64,000 nucleotides of DNA from Capra hircus (GCF_001704415.2 NC_030816.1:83702713-83766712); one strand, 5' to 3'; shown: positions 22,785 through 34,894, numbered from the stretch's first letter. The notes: generated by a model not told the origin, from the sequence alone. Translations and numbers: made by a program.

Positions 22785-25700
22785 GATTTATTTCCTCCTA
22801 ACAAGTATGTATGCATGTGGCTATGATTTTATTAATATATTGCACACATCTAATAAATATTTGCTGTAAGTAAAATTGATCCTAGTTTTATATTGGAGCT
22901 GAATAGATGAATAATAATAGATTTTGTTTGCTAGGTAAACCATACCTGCCAGGTACTAATGAAGTTAGAGAATCCTGCCCTCACTTGTCTTCCTATCACT
23001 AACATGCATTCAGGGACTTCTTCTCAATCAATGGAGTCATATCCCTCCCCAGTGAAGCTCTTTGCTCCCATCAAGTATCCACTGGAAATTTGGGGAAGTT
23101 CACTCCCTCAAATTCCAGTTTTTGCCTTTCTGAGAATTTTATGAACAGATTTCTCTTAATGGGGCTGTCACTTTTCCAGCTTTAAAATCGAAATCTGAAG
23201 TAAAGCCCTTCCAAGAATATACTTCTGACAATGAGTTTCTTAAGCATGGAAATATTTAGATATTTTCCATAGATGTTCAGAAAGTAAGTGGTGGAATTTC
23301 CACACAAGGTGCTCTCATGTCTCTGATGGATGGATGGGAGTCTTCAAAGCAGGAATTAGAACAGGACAACCCACACCAACACAGAAATAGCCTGTTCTCT
23401 CTTGGAATGGAGAGCCAAGGTTAAGCCAGTACATTTTAAGAAGCTGGACATTTGTGCCAACAATTCTTTCCCAGCTTATTTTTGGTCTTTTTATTTTAAA
23501 GAGTTTTAACCTTACAAAGGTGTTCAAAATTTACATTTTTTTCTTTTACTTCTTCCACTACTTTTATACCTTTACTTGCATTATGAGAGGGCATAAAGTT
23601 TTAACATGTTATTTTATGGGGTTATTTCCCCTGTATCATTATTTAATTCCTATGAAATTTATTAGGGATGTGAGAGAAGAAGCCAAACATTTTTCCCCAA
23701 ATGTCGAAAAATTTTGCCAGTGCTATTACTTTAAAAAATACCCATCACCATTTATTTGTGATTCCATATGTATAAAATATATGGTTGTTATGGGTACTGA
23801 GATTTGTTGATGGATTCTTAGTTCTCTTGTGCTTATTTTTCCGTTTGTACTTCTATAATGCTACTCTGAATCATAGACAGGGTCTTCTGTAGATACGACC
23901 CACACTATTCCTGTTCACTGAATGTTCTTTTTTTATTCAATCCATGTTCCAGATAAGCTTTATGCCAACTTTTTCAAGTTCAGAAAAACCATTAAAAATT
24001 TCTTTGAGATCAAATAGAACATATCAATTCTTTGGGAGAAGAACTGCTGTTTTGATAATACTTCAATCTCCTTAATCTTATCCATCAGAACTATTTTCTC
24101 TGTCAATTTATGCAACTCAATTATGTCACTTGGTAAATATGTAAATATTTAGTAAGATAGACATATATTCCCTGTGTATTTTAAATAAGATTCCCCTCAT
24201 TGTTTCCTTTTGTTATTATTGCTATTGTGGGTGGGAACACTGGACTTTATAACCGATTTTTGCTGGTTGATAGAAAAGGTATTGATATCTCTGCATTTTC
24301 CATTGGTCTCCTTTAAATATATCCTGTAGTTTTCAGTGGGTTTTGCATTTTTTTGAATCAATGGGTCACTTGAAACTCGTAATATTCTCTTGATTATAAT
24401 TCTATTTAATGAATACCAGGAAGCTCTATGAAATGCTGAGTTGGAGAGGAGAGAATACTAACCCTAGACTTATAGAATATCCTCACTATGTGATGTCTTT
24501 TGTTATAAAATTCTGGAAATCCTTAGAGATGAGTAAATCTTCAGGTATAATCAGTCTAATTCTTTCACTTACAGAGAATAAAACAGTGTCTGCTCTGTCG
24601 CTGTTGCGATGTTAGATACTGGCAGAGAGGGGAAAGAAACGTTAGTGACCATATTATAAAGAGCAACCATCAGTTTCAGTATTCTGGTAACGCGACACTT
24701 TTATTACCTGTAATTTTCCTCATAAAGGCTATCAGCATTGCCCCCTTTTGTGTAAAATGGCACATTTTGTATCAGAACAGAGGCAGAAAAGAAGGTTCCA
24801 CCTACTCCCCCAGGCTGTTTTTCGAAGCTGGTTTCTAAGCACACAGCAAGCGGTGGGGAGAGCCCTGGTACTGGCCCCATTGCAGGAGGTCTAAATGGAC
24901 AATACAAACAAACCATGAACCTCCAAGAGGTAACCTGCTGCTCTAGAGCCCGTGTGTGCAGGGGACGCAGTGGGTGCCTGGAACTCAGAGCAGCTCCATG
25001 GAGATGGACCCTGGTGGGAACGTGTATGCTTAAAGCCACCGAAAAATGCTTTAAAGAACTCTGCAAGCACATCCCATTTATTTGCCTTGGAAGATGGGCC
25101 CTTATCCAAATCTCCTGGAGGAGCCAGCCTTGCAAAGTGGCTAAAGCAAACCCTGAGATCAGAGACAGATAACACAGACCTTTCTCATCATTTGCCACCA
25201 GCCTGGAATAATCCTGCCCCTCTTCTTGCCATCTTTGCTCTTGTCATGGCTCAAAAGCCCCCTGAGAGCAATTCCTGGGTGAGGAAGAAATGAGCCTGAC
25301 ACCAAGGTCAAGTGCAGCCAAGTTCCCAAGACGGCTGAGGACAACCCATTTATTTTGCAGCATCATCTCCAAAGCTCACATAAAAGGGAATGGGGACCAT
25401 ATCTTCACCTTCACAGAAAACACTCATGAACTTATTCAACAAATGCAGAGTGAGTCAGTTGTGTGTCCAAGACTTCGAGTTACGAAGGTTGCAGAAGGTC
25501 TGAGCTTCAGGGTTGGGGGGGGGGCGGAGGCGTTCATCATCTAAGTGTGGACAGCAGGTTGGGAGAGACTCACTTCAATGACAGCCTTTGCTATTTTCAC
25601 TCGCAAGCATCAAGCACTGTGCTGGATATGAAGTACGTAGAGTAGTTTGAGAGGAGTATATTATAATGCGTATAGTAGCCTTTGTATATATCATGAAGTT

Positions 25701-27592
25701 ATAAAGAGGCAAAAAATAATGGGATATATCAAAACACCAAGAATGGGATATTCCAGAACATCTGGAATCTCTGTTCTTGCCACTCACATGATTTTGAACA
25801 CTCATAACACATGTAAACCAGGTGCGTGTATGCCACAAGGCCCTGATGGGTTACACAAGTACAATGACCCAGGGAGACTTCCTGGAAGAAGTGGTTGTTG
25901 GCATAGCCGAAAGGGGACAGAGACAGTAGGAACCCTGAGACATAGACTCTTACCAGGAGCCTTTCAGTCTCCTTTTTGGGTAGCAGAGTAAGCCCTCGGC
26001 ACTCCAAGGTGGAGCTGGTGTCCTGGTAATGGATTTCATACATAGGCATCAAACATATAGATGCCCCATAAAGTTACACAGATGTGTGGTCTCCTGTGCC
26101 ATCACTGGCTTCAACTGTAGAATGGGGGAGAGGGGAATACTTTCCCATAAGAAAAAAAATGAAGTTGAAGTGTGATTTTTTGTCACAATCAATATTCAGC
26201 CCTTCTACCCACAAGTTTTAATGTTTCAGTAATTTGTCTCATGGATTATCAGAAACCTTGGACTCAAGGAATCAAGGTCAAGGATCAACTCCTCATTTAG
26301 GTCCATTGGAATGGATTATTCTATAGCTACACTTTGTAACCTCTAATTTTTTTTAATGAATAGGTCGATATTTCATACTAAGAGGGAGGGGTATGCAAAG
26401 TGTGATCTTATATTCACACAGCAATCAAGTACGTATTCAGGGCCTTGCCTTCTGTGTGCTCACCTCTCATTAGACCGTGGATACCCTGAGGGCAAGGCTG
26501 GTGTCTTATTTGCAGCTCAGGCCCCAGCGCTGCTCTGGGAAGAGGAGAGTGAGTGAGTGAGTGAAGAGGAAAGGTCTCAGTCAAAGTCTGAATGACTGAA
26601 TGAGCGACTCCCCAGCATGAGAAGGACACTGAGGAAATTCACGGCTCCTGCCCTGTCCCCTGGGAGCTGGTGAAGACAGTGCCCTGCTGGCTACCGTAGC
26701 TTTGCACCCTTGGATCGGCGCTGATGGGCTGGTGGGACAGGGCGCCCTGCCCCTGCTTTCTCGAGTGTGCTGGAGCGAGAGAATCACACTTGGCAGGGAG
26801 ATGGCACTCAGCTCGGGGGCAGAGCTCTGGAGCGAGCCTCTCTCTGAGGGAGACTGAGGCGTGGACTCCACCTGGTGGTGTCTGCAGAGACCTCACCTAC
26901 CTGATCAAAGCCAGGAGAAGCCAGTGCCCGTGGCTGGCCCCTCGGGATCTCATGAGGAGGAAGACTCCCAAAGAGAGGCTGGGGGCTGGGTGACTCCCGG
27001 GAGAATCAGTGGGCTCCAAAACTCCCAGGGGAGGTAGGCTCTGCTCCCCTGATCCCACCCCAGAGAGCAGCATCCCCAGGGAGACCGATGTCTTACTCCC
27101 TGAAACATAGTAATAAAGCATTCTGGGAAAATTCTGTCCACATGCCCCTGAATGGTCCAGCTGTGACTAGCCAGCTGTGGGGTTGGCTCTTGGACCTCTG
27201 TTTTCCCAGTGGGTGATCCGAGGGAATGTGCAGAGGGAACTTTCGAGGGAGACATCTTATCCTGGTCTCCCACCTCCCAGCTAACCTCCCATCTCTGCTA
27301 TGCCCACGCTGCCTCGTAGCTTCCGTGTACACGGGGCTCTACCACTTAAGGGGCACACTCTTGTGTGAACTGGAACCTAGCTGGCATCCAGTGAGGACAG
27401 ATGAGTGCCCTTGTCCATGGGAAGGCAGGCAGTGGGAGGGCAGACAGGTGAGTTCTCCCCGGCAGTGACCAGTGGAGTGGGACCAGCCCAAGGCAGTGTG
27501 AGCTGCACCCTCAACAGAGGCTAAACTCTCAGAATCCATCATCCCTGCTGTCTTGTAACCTCAGTGTTTGATTTGAGGACTGATGTACGCAT
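22785..27592. other. 4.8-kb block free of young retroelements
   Basis: No Bov-tA, Bov-A2, BovB or CHR element was seen. About 23940-24340 resembles an old antisense L1 ORF2. 26430-26530 may be an L2/MIR-age repeat, and (GAGT)n occurs at 26548-26562. Open frames up to 164 codons (25198-24704, minus) have no recognisable domains. No gene is supported. Confidence 0.45.
23940..24340 (-). mobile_element. Diverged L1 ORF2 remnant
   Basis: T-rich phrases such as ATTATTGCTATTGTGGGTGG, TGCTGGTTGATAGAAAAGG and ATCCTGTAGTTTTCAGTG follow the order of antisense mammalian L1 ORF2. Very old. Confidence 0.45.
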
Positions 27593-27600
27593 GTAACTGG

Positions 27601-27826
27601 GGCTTCCCAGGTGGTGCTGATGATAAAGAACTTGCCTGCCAAGGCAAGAGACATGAGACATGAGTTTGGTCCCTGGGTCAGGAAGATCCCCTGGAGAAGG
27701 AAATGGCAGCCCACTGCAGTATTCTTGCCTGGGAAATCCCATGGACAGAGGAGCCTGGTGGGCTACAGTCCTTGGGGGTGGCAAAGAGTCAGACACGACT
27801 TAGTCACTAAATAACAACAATGACAA
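27601..27826 (+). mobile_element. Bov-tA SINE with near-perfect duplication
   Basis: Forward copy ending in an AACAACAATGACAA tail. CATGTAACTGG ends at 27600 and CACGTAACTGG ends at 27837, an 11-bp duplication with one mismatch. Confidence 0.88.
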
Positions 27827-27837
27827 CACGTAACTGG

Positions 27838-28635
27838 TACAGCTTGCTCCGTCTAGCAGGCCATGCAGGGCCACTTCATGGTTTGGCAGCTTATTTAGAG
27901 CGATTAGAAAAAGAAGAGATCTGAAGGCTTATTTGAGGCATTTCTAGAGCAAGCAAAACACTTCCCACATCTCTGTGGGCCTGACCACACAGGAATTGAG
28001 AAGCCGCAGCAGCAAATGTGCAAAGCATGTTCCAAAGAAAACACACACTCTTCTTTTTCTAAAATCAGGCATTGGAGCTGGTGTGTCTTTCCTTTCTTGA
28101 GGTCGTGTTGGACTGTCCATTCGATATGAGTATCTGGGACTTTCTTTTATGGGAGAAGACAATTCCAAATGCACAGACTGAATTACCTGAAACCAAAAAG
28201 CATAGGGGAAAGAAAATTAAGCTGGGGAGAGGGGAACGAAATGTCTTGACAAAGCCACAGAGAGCCATATAAGATAAACCATAGGAGCAACTGTAGACAC
28301 TTTCTGAGAAGTGGAGCTGTCATGAGAAGCCAGTTTGATCTCTGATCATTTGACCCCTAGTGGAAGAGGACTGTATATAATGTTTCATCAACATCCTGTT
28401 ATCAGAGAGGATTACCCGAACCCACGTCATTTCCCCAAACTGGGTTAACCTAAAATGAAGCAACAGAATTGCTGTTGCTTTGGGAGTTAAGAGAACTCAG
28501 GAAACACAATCCTATAAAAATATTTTTTTAAAGAGCAAAAGTCACCAAAAGTCCTTCAGCAAGAAGGGCAGAACAAGTCACAGTGGATGCTTGCTACAAT
28601 TGGGACGACACGGGATGATCAGTCAAGGCTTTTAC
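27838..28635. other. Intergenic, no gene seen
   Basis: Nothing recognised before the microsatellite-like stretch at 28640. Confidence 0.35.
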
Positions 28636-28639
28636 ACTT

Positions 28640-28705
28640 ACATCCACAAGCATTTACGCATACATATACATACACATACGTATGGGTACACACATATATC
28701 CACGC
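28640..28705. repeat. Imperfect CATA/CACA microsatellite
   Basis: Degenerate repeats of CATACA and related units. Confidence 0.6.
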
Positions 28706-28707
28706 TC

Positions 28708-29365
28708 ATACAGGCTGGATCATGTCCCTCCCAGTTCCTAACCCTTAGTCCCTCAGAATGTGACTGTGTTTAGAGATGGAGCCTGTAGAGAAGGAATTAA
28801 GCTAAAACGAGGCTGTTTGGGTGGTCCCTGATCCAGTGTGAGCAGAGAAGAGGAAATTTGGACAAAGAGGCTCCAGGGATACGCACGTGTGTGCACTGAG
28901 GGAAGACCACCGAGGGAGGGCCCACGGAGAAGGTTAGTTCAGTTGCTCAGCCGTGTCTGACTCTCTGCAACGCCATGGACTGCAGCATGCCAGGCCTCCC
29001 TGTCCTTCACCAACTCCCAGAGCTTGCTCAAACTCATGTCCATCGAGTCAGTGAGACCATCCAACCATCTTGTTCTCTGTCACCCCCTTCTCCTCCTGCC
29101 TTCAATCTTTCCCAACATCAGGGTCTTTTCCAATGAGTCAGCTCTTCGCATCAGGTGGCCGAAGTATTGGAGCTTCAGCTTCAAGCATCAGTCCTTCCAA
29201 TGACTATTCAGGACTGATTCCCTTTACGATTGACTGGTTTCATCTCTTTCTAGTCCAAGGAACTCTCAAGAGTCTTCTCCAACACCACAGTTCCATCAGA
29301 GTGAAACTGACCCTGCCCATGCCTTGATCTTGGCCTTCTAAATTGGACCCCCAGAAGTGAAGGGA
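28708..29365 (+). mobile_element. MLT1 (ERVL-MaLR) LTR remnant split by BovB
   Basis: Left part at 28708-28932: CCTCAGAATGTGACTGTGTT, a GGAATTAAGCTAAAACGAGG block, then AGAAGAGGAAATTTGG. Right part at about 29295-29365: CTGACCCTGCCCATGCCTTG, then TTGGCCTTC. The element is a solo, non-coding LTR remnant with a BovB 3' end at 28933-29294. Confidence 0.65.
28933..29294 (-). mobile_element. BovB 3' end in MLT1
   Basis: Reverse fragment, from GTTAGTTCAGTTGCTCAGCC to the AACACCACAGTTC block. Confidence 0.87.
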
Positions 29366-29431
29366 CTCATCACTATGGGGGACACGGCTCCCAGTTAGTA
29401 GAGTTAGAGATTATTTAGATATATGAAAAGT

Positions 29432-29636
29432 GAATGTGTTAGTCACTCAGTTGTGTCCAACTCTTTGGATAGCACGGACTATAGCCCGCCAGGCTCCTCT
29501 ATGCGTGGAATTCTCCAGGCAAGAGCACTGGCGTGGGTAGCCACTCCCTTCTGCAGATCTTCCCAACCCAGGGATCGAACCCAGGTCTCCAGCACTGCAG
29601 GCATATTCTGTATCAACTGAAGCACCAGAGAAGTCC
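29432..29636 (-). mobile_element. Bov-tA SINE (left arm of inverted pair)
   Basis: Reverse copy. It lies 67 bp from a forward copy at 29704, giving an inverted SINE pair. Confidence 0.86.
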
Positions 29637-29703
29637 ATATAGACATACACATATATCTGTCTATATACTCACACATGCACACACATATATATTTATATAC
29701 ACC
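29637..29703. repeat. CA/TA-rich low-complexity spacer
   Basis: Mixed CACA and TATA repeats between the two inverted SINEs. Confidence 0.65.
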
Positions 29704-29893
29704 TGCGTAGGTGGTACGGTGGTAAAGAATCCACTTACCAATGCAGAGATGCAAGAGACACTTCCCTGGGTCGGGAAGATCCCCTGGAGTAGGAAATGGC
29801 AACCCACTCCAGGATTCTTGCCTGGAAAATTCCATGGAGAGAGGAGCCAGGCCACGGGGTTGCAAAGAGTGGAATGCAACTGAGTGACTGAAC
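29704..29893 (+). mobile_element. Bov-tA SINE (right arm of inverted pair)
   Basis: Forward copy with a diverged head and an intact body, running into a CA repeat. Confidence 0.85.
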
Positions 29894-29930
29894 ACACACA
29901 CACACATTCACACACATGTACACATGCATC
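29891..29930. repeat. (CA)n microsatellite at SINE tail
   Basis: ACACACACACACA followed by imperfect CA units, immediately after the SINE tail. Confidence 0.75.
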
Positions 29931-30535
29931 TATGCATCACACATCTGAATTATACTTCTCAGGTTTACTGAAAACCATGAATTCGCACCCATACCCCCGC
30001 TTCCATTTAACGCCACAGGGTTTACTCAAGTTTGAATGGTCCTTATCAGAACCTCCAGTCTCTGACAGTGAGCCGCCTGGGCTGATCCCAGGGCAGAGTT
30101 CCCTTCAGTCTTTGGGGCTCTGAGCCCAAAGCCAGGGCCCCTTGACGGATCCTCCTTTCCACAGGGCCTCCAACACCCCTTGTCGGGCAGCCCCCGTAAG
30201 CGACCCCTCTTCACTCCCCCAGGCCTTGTGCCTCCCCTAGGCTTCCTCTTACGCCTCACCATCCACTCTCTGCTCGGAACCTGACTTGGCCAGCAAGGCC
30301 CCCCCTCATCTTGACCAGCCCTGGCAGCCTGGGTATGGCTGCCTGCCCTGCACACGAAGTTGTTCTGGAAAGGAAGAGAATGGGCGAGGGAAGGGAGGAC
30401 CACCTCTGCTACCCTCACGCGCAGGACCCCCGGCAAATCACTCACGTCTGTTCGTGGAGGGAGGCATTCTGCCTTGCACCATGCATGTGTTATATCAGCC
30501 CACGGGCCCCTTACTGGTGTCTGTCTGTTTCAATT
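29931..30535. other. Intergenic, GC-richer, no gene seen
   Basis: Open frames of up to 139 codons on the minus strand (30445-30026) carry no recognisable domain. Confidence 0.35.
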
Positions 30536-31680
30536 TTTTAAAATTTACCTTTATTTATTTTTGATTCTTTTATTTTTTTGTTGAAGGATAATTGCTTTAC
30601 AGAATTTTGTTGTTTTCTGTCAAAGCTCAACATGAATCAGCCGTAGGTATACATATATCCCCTCCCGTTTGAACCCTCCTCCCATCTCCCGCCCCATTCC
30701 ACTCCTCTAGGTTGATACAGAGCCCCTGTATGAGTTCTCTGAGCCATACAGCAAATACCTTTATTTATTTTTAATTGGAGTCCTGTTTGAGTTTCCTGAG
30801 CCATAGAGCAAAAACCTTTATTTATTTTAAATTTTAATAATTTAATTTTTAATATAATGTGATGTTGACGTCTGCCGTACAGCGTGAATCAGCCATGCGA
30901 GTACATCTATCCCCCTCCCTTTGGAGCCTCCTCACCTCTCCCCACCATCCCACCCCTCTGTGCTGTCACCGAGCACCAGGCTGGCCCCCGGGGCTGTACA
31001 GCAGCTTCCCACGAGCTTCTGTTTCACATGTGGCCGTGTGTACCTCTCTCAACTCGTCCCACTCTCTCTGTCCCCCGATGTGTCACAAGTCTGTTTTCCA
31101 TGTCTGTGTCTCTATTCCTGCCTTACAAATAGACTAGTCCATACCATTTTTCTAGATTCCATGTATATGCACCTAGATTTCATATATATGTGTTAATATA
31201 CAGTGTTTTTCTCTTTGTGACTTACTTCACTCCATGTTACAGTTTCTAGGTTCATCCACCTCAGTTCAGTTGACTCAATTGCATCCCTCTTTAGGGCTAA
31301 GTGATAGTCCACTGTGCATTTGCACCCTATCTTCTTTATCCACTCATCTGTGGATGGCCGTGTTCTGGCAGTTGTGAACAGTGCTGCAGTGAACATCAGC
31401 GTCCGTGTGTCTTTTCAAATGATGGTTTTCTCAGGGCATATGCTTAGTTGCTCAGCTGTGTCCAGCTCTTTGTGACCCCACGGACTGTAGCCGGCCAGGC
31501 TCTTCTGTCCATGGGATTTTCCAGGCAAGAATGCTGGAGTGGCTGCCATGGCCCTCTCTGATATTCTGCTACCACCAACAAAGCTGCAGTAAACATCCTT
31601 GCGTATACACTGGGTTTTACTTTTATTTCCATGGGACAGATTCCCAAGGGTGGGATTACTGGGTCAAAGGTAAAGGTTTT
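30536..31680 (-). mobile_element. L1 3' ends, antisense, two segments with nested SINE
   Basis: At 30536-30760 there is a ruminant L1 3' UTR reading on the minus strand (CAACATGAATCAGCCGTAGG). From about 30830 there is a second 3' UTR copy, and then older L1M sequence to 31680 (TATCTTCTTTATCCACTCAT, AGCAGTGCTGCAGTGAAC-like blocks). The phrase GCTGCAGTRAACATC occurs twice (31384 and 31581), so more than one insertion is present. A SINE fragment sits at 31439-31560. Confidence 0.65.
31439..31560 (-). mobile_element. Bov-tA/Bov-A fragment in L1
   Basis: Reverse SINE tail half only, from GCTTAGTTGCTCAGCTGTGT to ATGCTGGAGTGGCTGCCATG. Confidence 0.75.
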
Positions 31681-31693
31681 AATTATATCTGAC

Positions 31694-32665
31694 TTTTTTT
31701 TTTTTGTATTTCAAAAACAAATTTTATTAAGCAGTTTTACACAATCAGCTGTTCACAGTCTGCAGTTAAAACATTGTGTATATTCAGTTCAGTTCAGTTC
31801 AGTCGCTCAGTCGTGTCCAACTCTTTGCGACCCCACGAATCACAGCACGCCAGGCCTCCCTGTCCATCACCGTCTCCCGGAGTTCACTCAAACTCACATC
31901 CATCAAGTCGGTGATGCCATCCAGCCATCTCATTCTCAGTCATCCCCTTTTCCTCCTGCCCCCAATCCCTCCCAGCATCAGAGTCTTTTCCAATGAGTCA
32001 ACTCTTCGCATGAGTACTGGAGTTTCAGCTTTAGCATCATTCCTTCCAAAGAACACCCAGGACCAATCTCCTTTAGGATGGACTGGTTAGATCTCCTTGA
32101 AGTCCAAGGGACTCTCAAGAGTCTTCTCCAACACCACAGTTCTAAAGCATCAATTCTTTGGCGCTCAGCTTTCTTCACAGTCCAACTCTCACATCCATAC
32201 ATGACCACTGGAAAAACCATAGCCTTGACTGGATGGACCTTTGTTGGCAAAGTAATGCCTCTGCTTTTGAATATGCTATCTAGGTTGGTCATAACTTTCC
32301 TTCCAAGGAGTAAGCATCTTTCAATTTCATGGCTGCAATCACCATCTGCAGTGATTTTGGAGCCCCCAAAAATAAAGTCTGACACTGTTTCCCCATCTAT
32401 TTCCCATGAAGTGATGGGACCAGATGACATGATCTTCGTTTTCTGAATGTTGAGCTTTAAACCAACTTTGTCACTCTCCTCTTTCACTTTCATCAAGAGG
32501 CTTTTAAGTTCCTCTTCACTGTCTGTGTGTATTCACTGCTGCTCAATTACAAAATCTTCAGACAGCAGTGAAAAACATATCAAATAACTCAAGGGAAAAA
32601 ACAGTACTATGGTTCATTAAAGAATAAAATATTAGGTGATGTCACTTGAGATAGGAAATGAGGGA
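31694..32665 (-). pseudogene. Candidate retrocopied transcript 3' end, split by BovB
   Basis: On the minus strand, sequence from about 32665 to 32524 and then 31786 to 31694 ends CTGCTTAATAAAATTTG, TTTTTGAAATAC and a 12-base A run at 31705-31694. A canonical AATAAA lies about 20 bases before the A run, the signature of a reverse-transcribed polyadenylated RNA. BovB interrupts it at 31787-32523. I do not recognise the parent transcript, and no coding part is visible. An untyped LINE 3' end remains possible. Confidence 0.4.
31787..32523 (-). mobile_element. BovB 3' portion with 12-bp duplication
   Basis: Reverse 5'-truncated copy of about 737 bp. It encodes the C-terminal reverse transcriptase region in a largely open frame (about 172 codons, 32496-31978). 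TGTGTATATTCA at 31775-31786 and TGTGTGTATTCA at 32524-32535 form the duplication, with one mismatch. Confidence 0.9.
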
Positions 32666-32995
32666 TTTTTTTTTTAAATACACATTTTCTGTACTTCATT
32701 TAGGTAGGCTTTTTCCCTTGTTTGCTTATAGCACAAGTTTAAGTGCCCAGAAACTAAAGTAATAATGTACTATGTACCATTTCAGCTTAAAATATTTTGC
32801 ATTTATCACTTGACACATACTGTTCTTTAAACATTTTAATACATAAACAGTTGAATTTATTAAATTTATTAATAATCTTTAATGTATTAAATAATCTACT
32901 AAATAATTTTAAATTTATTAAATAAATTTATTAATTTTAATTATACATAATCATATATTAAGTAATTGAAATTTAATTGTCTAATTGTGGCTGAG
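32666..32995. repeat. T run and AT-rich low-complexity tract
   Basis: An 11-13 base T run near 32666-32678, then unique-looking AT-rich DNA. 32835-32990 is dominated by ATTTATTAA-type repeats. Confidence 0.55.
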
Positions 32996-34205
32996 AGGCT
33001 GAGTGTTAGTTTCTTCACGTGGTATCTGGCATCTCTGGTAGCCCTTGTTGGCCTGCCTGCGGTTGCATAAGCGGGGAGACGATGTCATGTTCTCCAGTAG
33101 CCGTGCCAGCCAAGAAACTCCCTTTCAATCCTCTGGATCCATCAGGGGTCGAGTGAACCCCCATCCCCTCAGCTGCCAGACTGCCCGCACCCTTCCCTCC
33201 TCACCCAGCTCCACGTTCTGCGGACTTGAAAGCTGACTCTCTGCTGGACACTGGGGCACAGCCTGGCTCTGCTGGCTGTGCATGGGGGAGGTTGACCAGA
33301 AAGCCAGTCCTTGTCACCCCCTGAACTGGGGGCCCTGGTGACACGGGACAGGCAGCTCAGATGCAGAGGAGGTCAAGGGGGGCGGTGAGGGTTTCCCAGG
33401 GGAGTGACCCTAGTCTTGGAGATCAGGCAGGTGCCAGCCGGGCAGAGGAGAGCCAGGGTGTGTCCCACGAAGGAAACAGGTGACCAGGAGTGTGCCCAGA
33501 GTACACCCTCTCCACTGGGGATCCAGGGCCCCCACCTCCTCCTGTAGCTCATCCTGCCGGCCCAGTTCCTCCCAGCTCCCCCAAATACAGCAGATTCTTC
33601 CCTGCCTGTGCTCTCTCCCCTGCGGAAAAGCCACCTTTCGAAGAGCGGCTTCTGCCTGCGGTGTGAGTGAAGCCTTCCCCAGCTGCCACGGCCACACTTA
33701 TCGCCTGCCCTCGGAACAACAAGCCAGGTGCCTGGCACCTCGTGTTTGTCAAGTCCCTGCAGCTCTTAGTGCCAGAAACCTATCACACGTCTCAGCAAAT
33801 GATCTCAGGCTGGGAAGAGGGCTTGGGGTTTCCTGCTGTTCCTACCAGATGGCGGCTCCCTAGGGGTCAGACCACACTGTTCATGGATGGAGCCCAGCTG
33901 GTGGGTGCAGAGGAGGAGCGGCTTTGTTCCATTGTTTTTGGACATCACAAGGGCCTCATCTCCTGGAACTCCTTCACACCATCCTGGGGCTCCTCAGGGA
34001 ATGTGAGTGCTCAAGCAAAATCCTCCTCCTAATTTTGGTATTTGCAAAGTCATCCAATAAAGCTTTCCCATCACGTGGGTGGGGTGAGCAATATTGCGCC
34101 CTTGGGAAGAGGGGAGGAGGGTTCCTTTGTGTTTTCTCTTCCCGTCAAGGCACAAGGTGACTAAATGTTGGTCAGCTGAGTAGCCCCCATGTCTTCTGGG
34201 CTCCT
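32996..34205. other. Intergenic, GC-richer, no gene seen
   Basis: No repeat recognised. Open frames of 121-127 codons on both strands lack domains and overlap one another, which is typical of GC-rich non-coding DNA. Confidence 0.4.
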
Positions 34206-34214
34206 AAGGATTTA

Positions 34215-34430
34215 GCTGGGCTTCCCAGGTGGCTCAGTACGTAAAGACTCTGACTGCAATGCAGGAGACCCAGGCACAGGCGAGTTCGATCCCCAGGTTG
34301 GGAAGATTCTCTGGAGGAGGGCATGGCAACCCACTCCAGTATTCTTGCCTGGAGAATCCCATGGACAGAGCAGCCTGGTGAGCTACAGTCCATAGGGTTG
34401 GACACGACTGAAGTGACTAAGCACTCACAC
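34215..34430 (+). mobile_element. Bov-tA SINE with 9-bp duplication
   Basis: Forward copy. AAGGATTTA at 34206-34214 is repeated at 34431-34439. Confidence 0.9.
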
Positions 34431-34664
34431 AAGGATTTAACTTAAAAGTTTGACTCAGCAAGCTCTCTAGTGGGGGTGGAGCACCTGATGAACAGGGCTG
34501 GTGGAAACGCACAGAGGCTGGACTTGTGACTGGGGGAAAAAGGGTCACGAGCAACCTCCTGGCTGGGTTCCTAGCTTCCCTGTGCTGTGGGGATGGTAGC
34601 TGAGTTCCCAGCATCTGACCAGCTGCTGACCACACCCTTCCAACAGTAGATGAGGACAGCTGGG

Positions 34665-34894
34665 CCCCACTCACCCTGCTGAGACCCACCCACCCTGCTG
34701 AGATCCACCCACCCTGCTGAGACCCACCCACCCTGCTGAGACCCACTCACCCTGCTGAGACCCACCCACCCTGCTGAGAACCACTCACCCTGCTGAGACC
34801 CACTCACCCTGCTGAGACCCACCCACCCTGCTGAGACCCACCCACCCTGCTGAGACCCTCTCACCCTGCTGAGACCCACTCACCCTGCTGAGAC
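34665..34894. repeat. 19-bp minisatellite, about 12 copies
   Basis: Tandem copies of TGCTGAGACCCACCCACCC, with variants in which CCCACCC becomes CCACTCACCC or CCCTCTCACCC. There are a few substitutions per unit and no insertions seen. Because 19 is not divisible by three, the minus strand reads through in overlapping frames, giving Gly/Ser/Gln/Val-rich open frames that are not genes. Confidence 0.92.

Noticed and set aside
24704..25198. 164-codon minus-strand open frame as a gene
   Set aside because: No domain, signal or splice context was recognised, and overlapping plus-strand frames of similar length exist, so it is most likely chance.
31978..32496. 172-codon reverse-transcriptase-like protein as a gene
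   Set aside because: It is the C-terminal piece of a 5'-truncated BovB with a target-site duplication, not a host gene.
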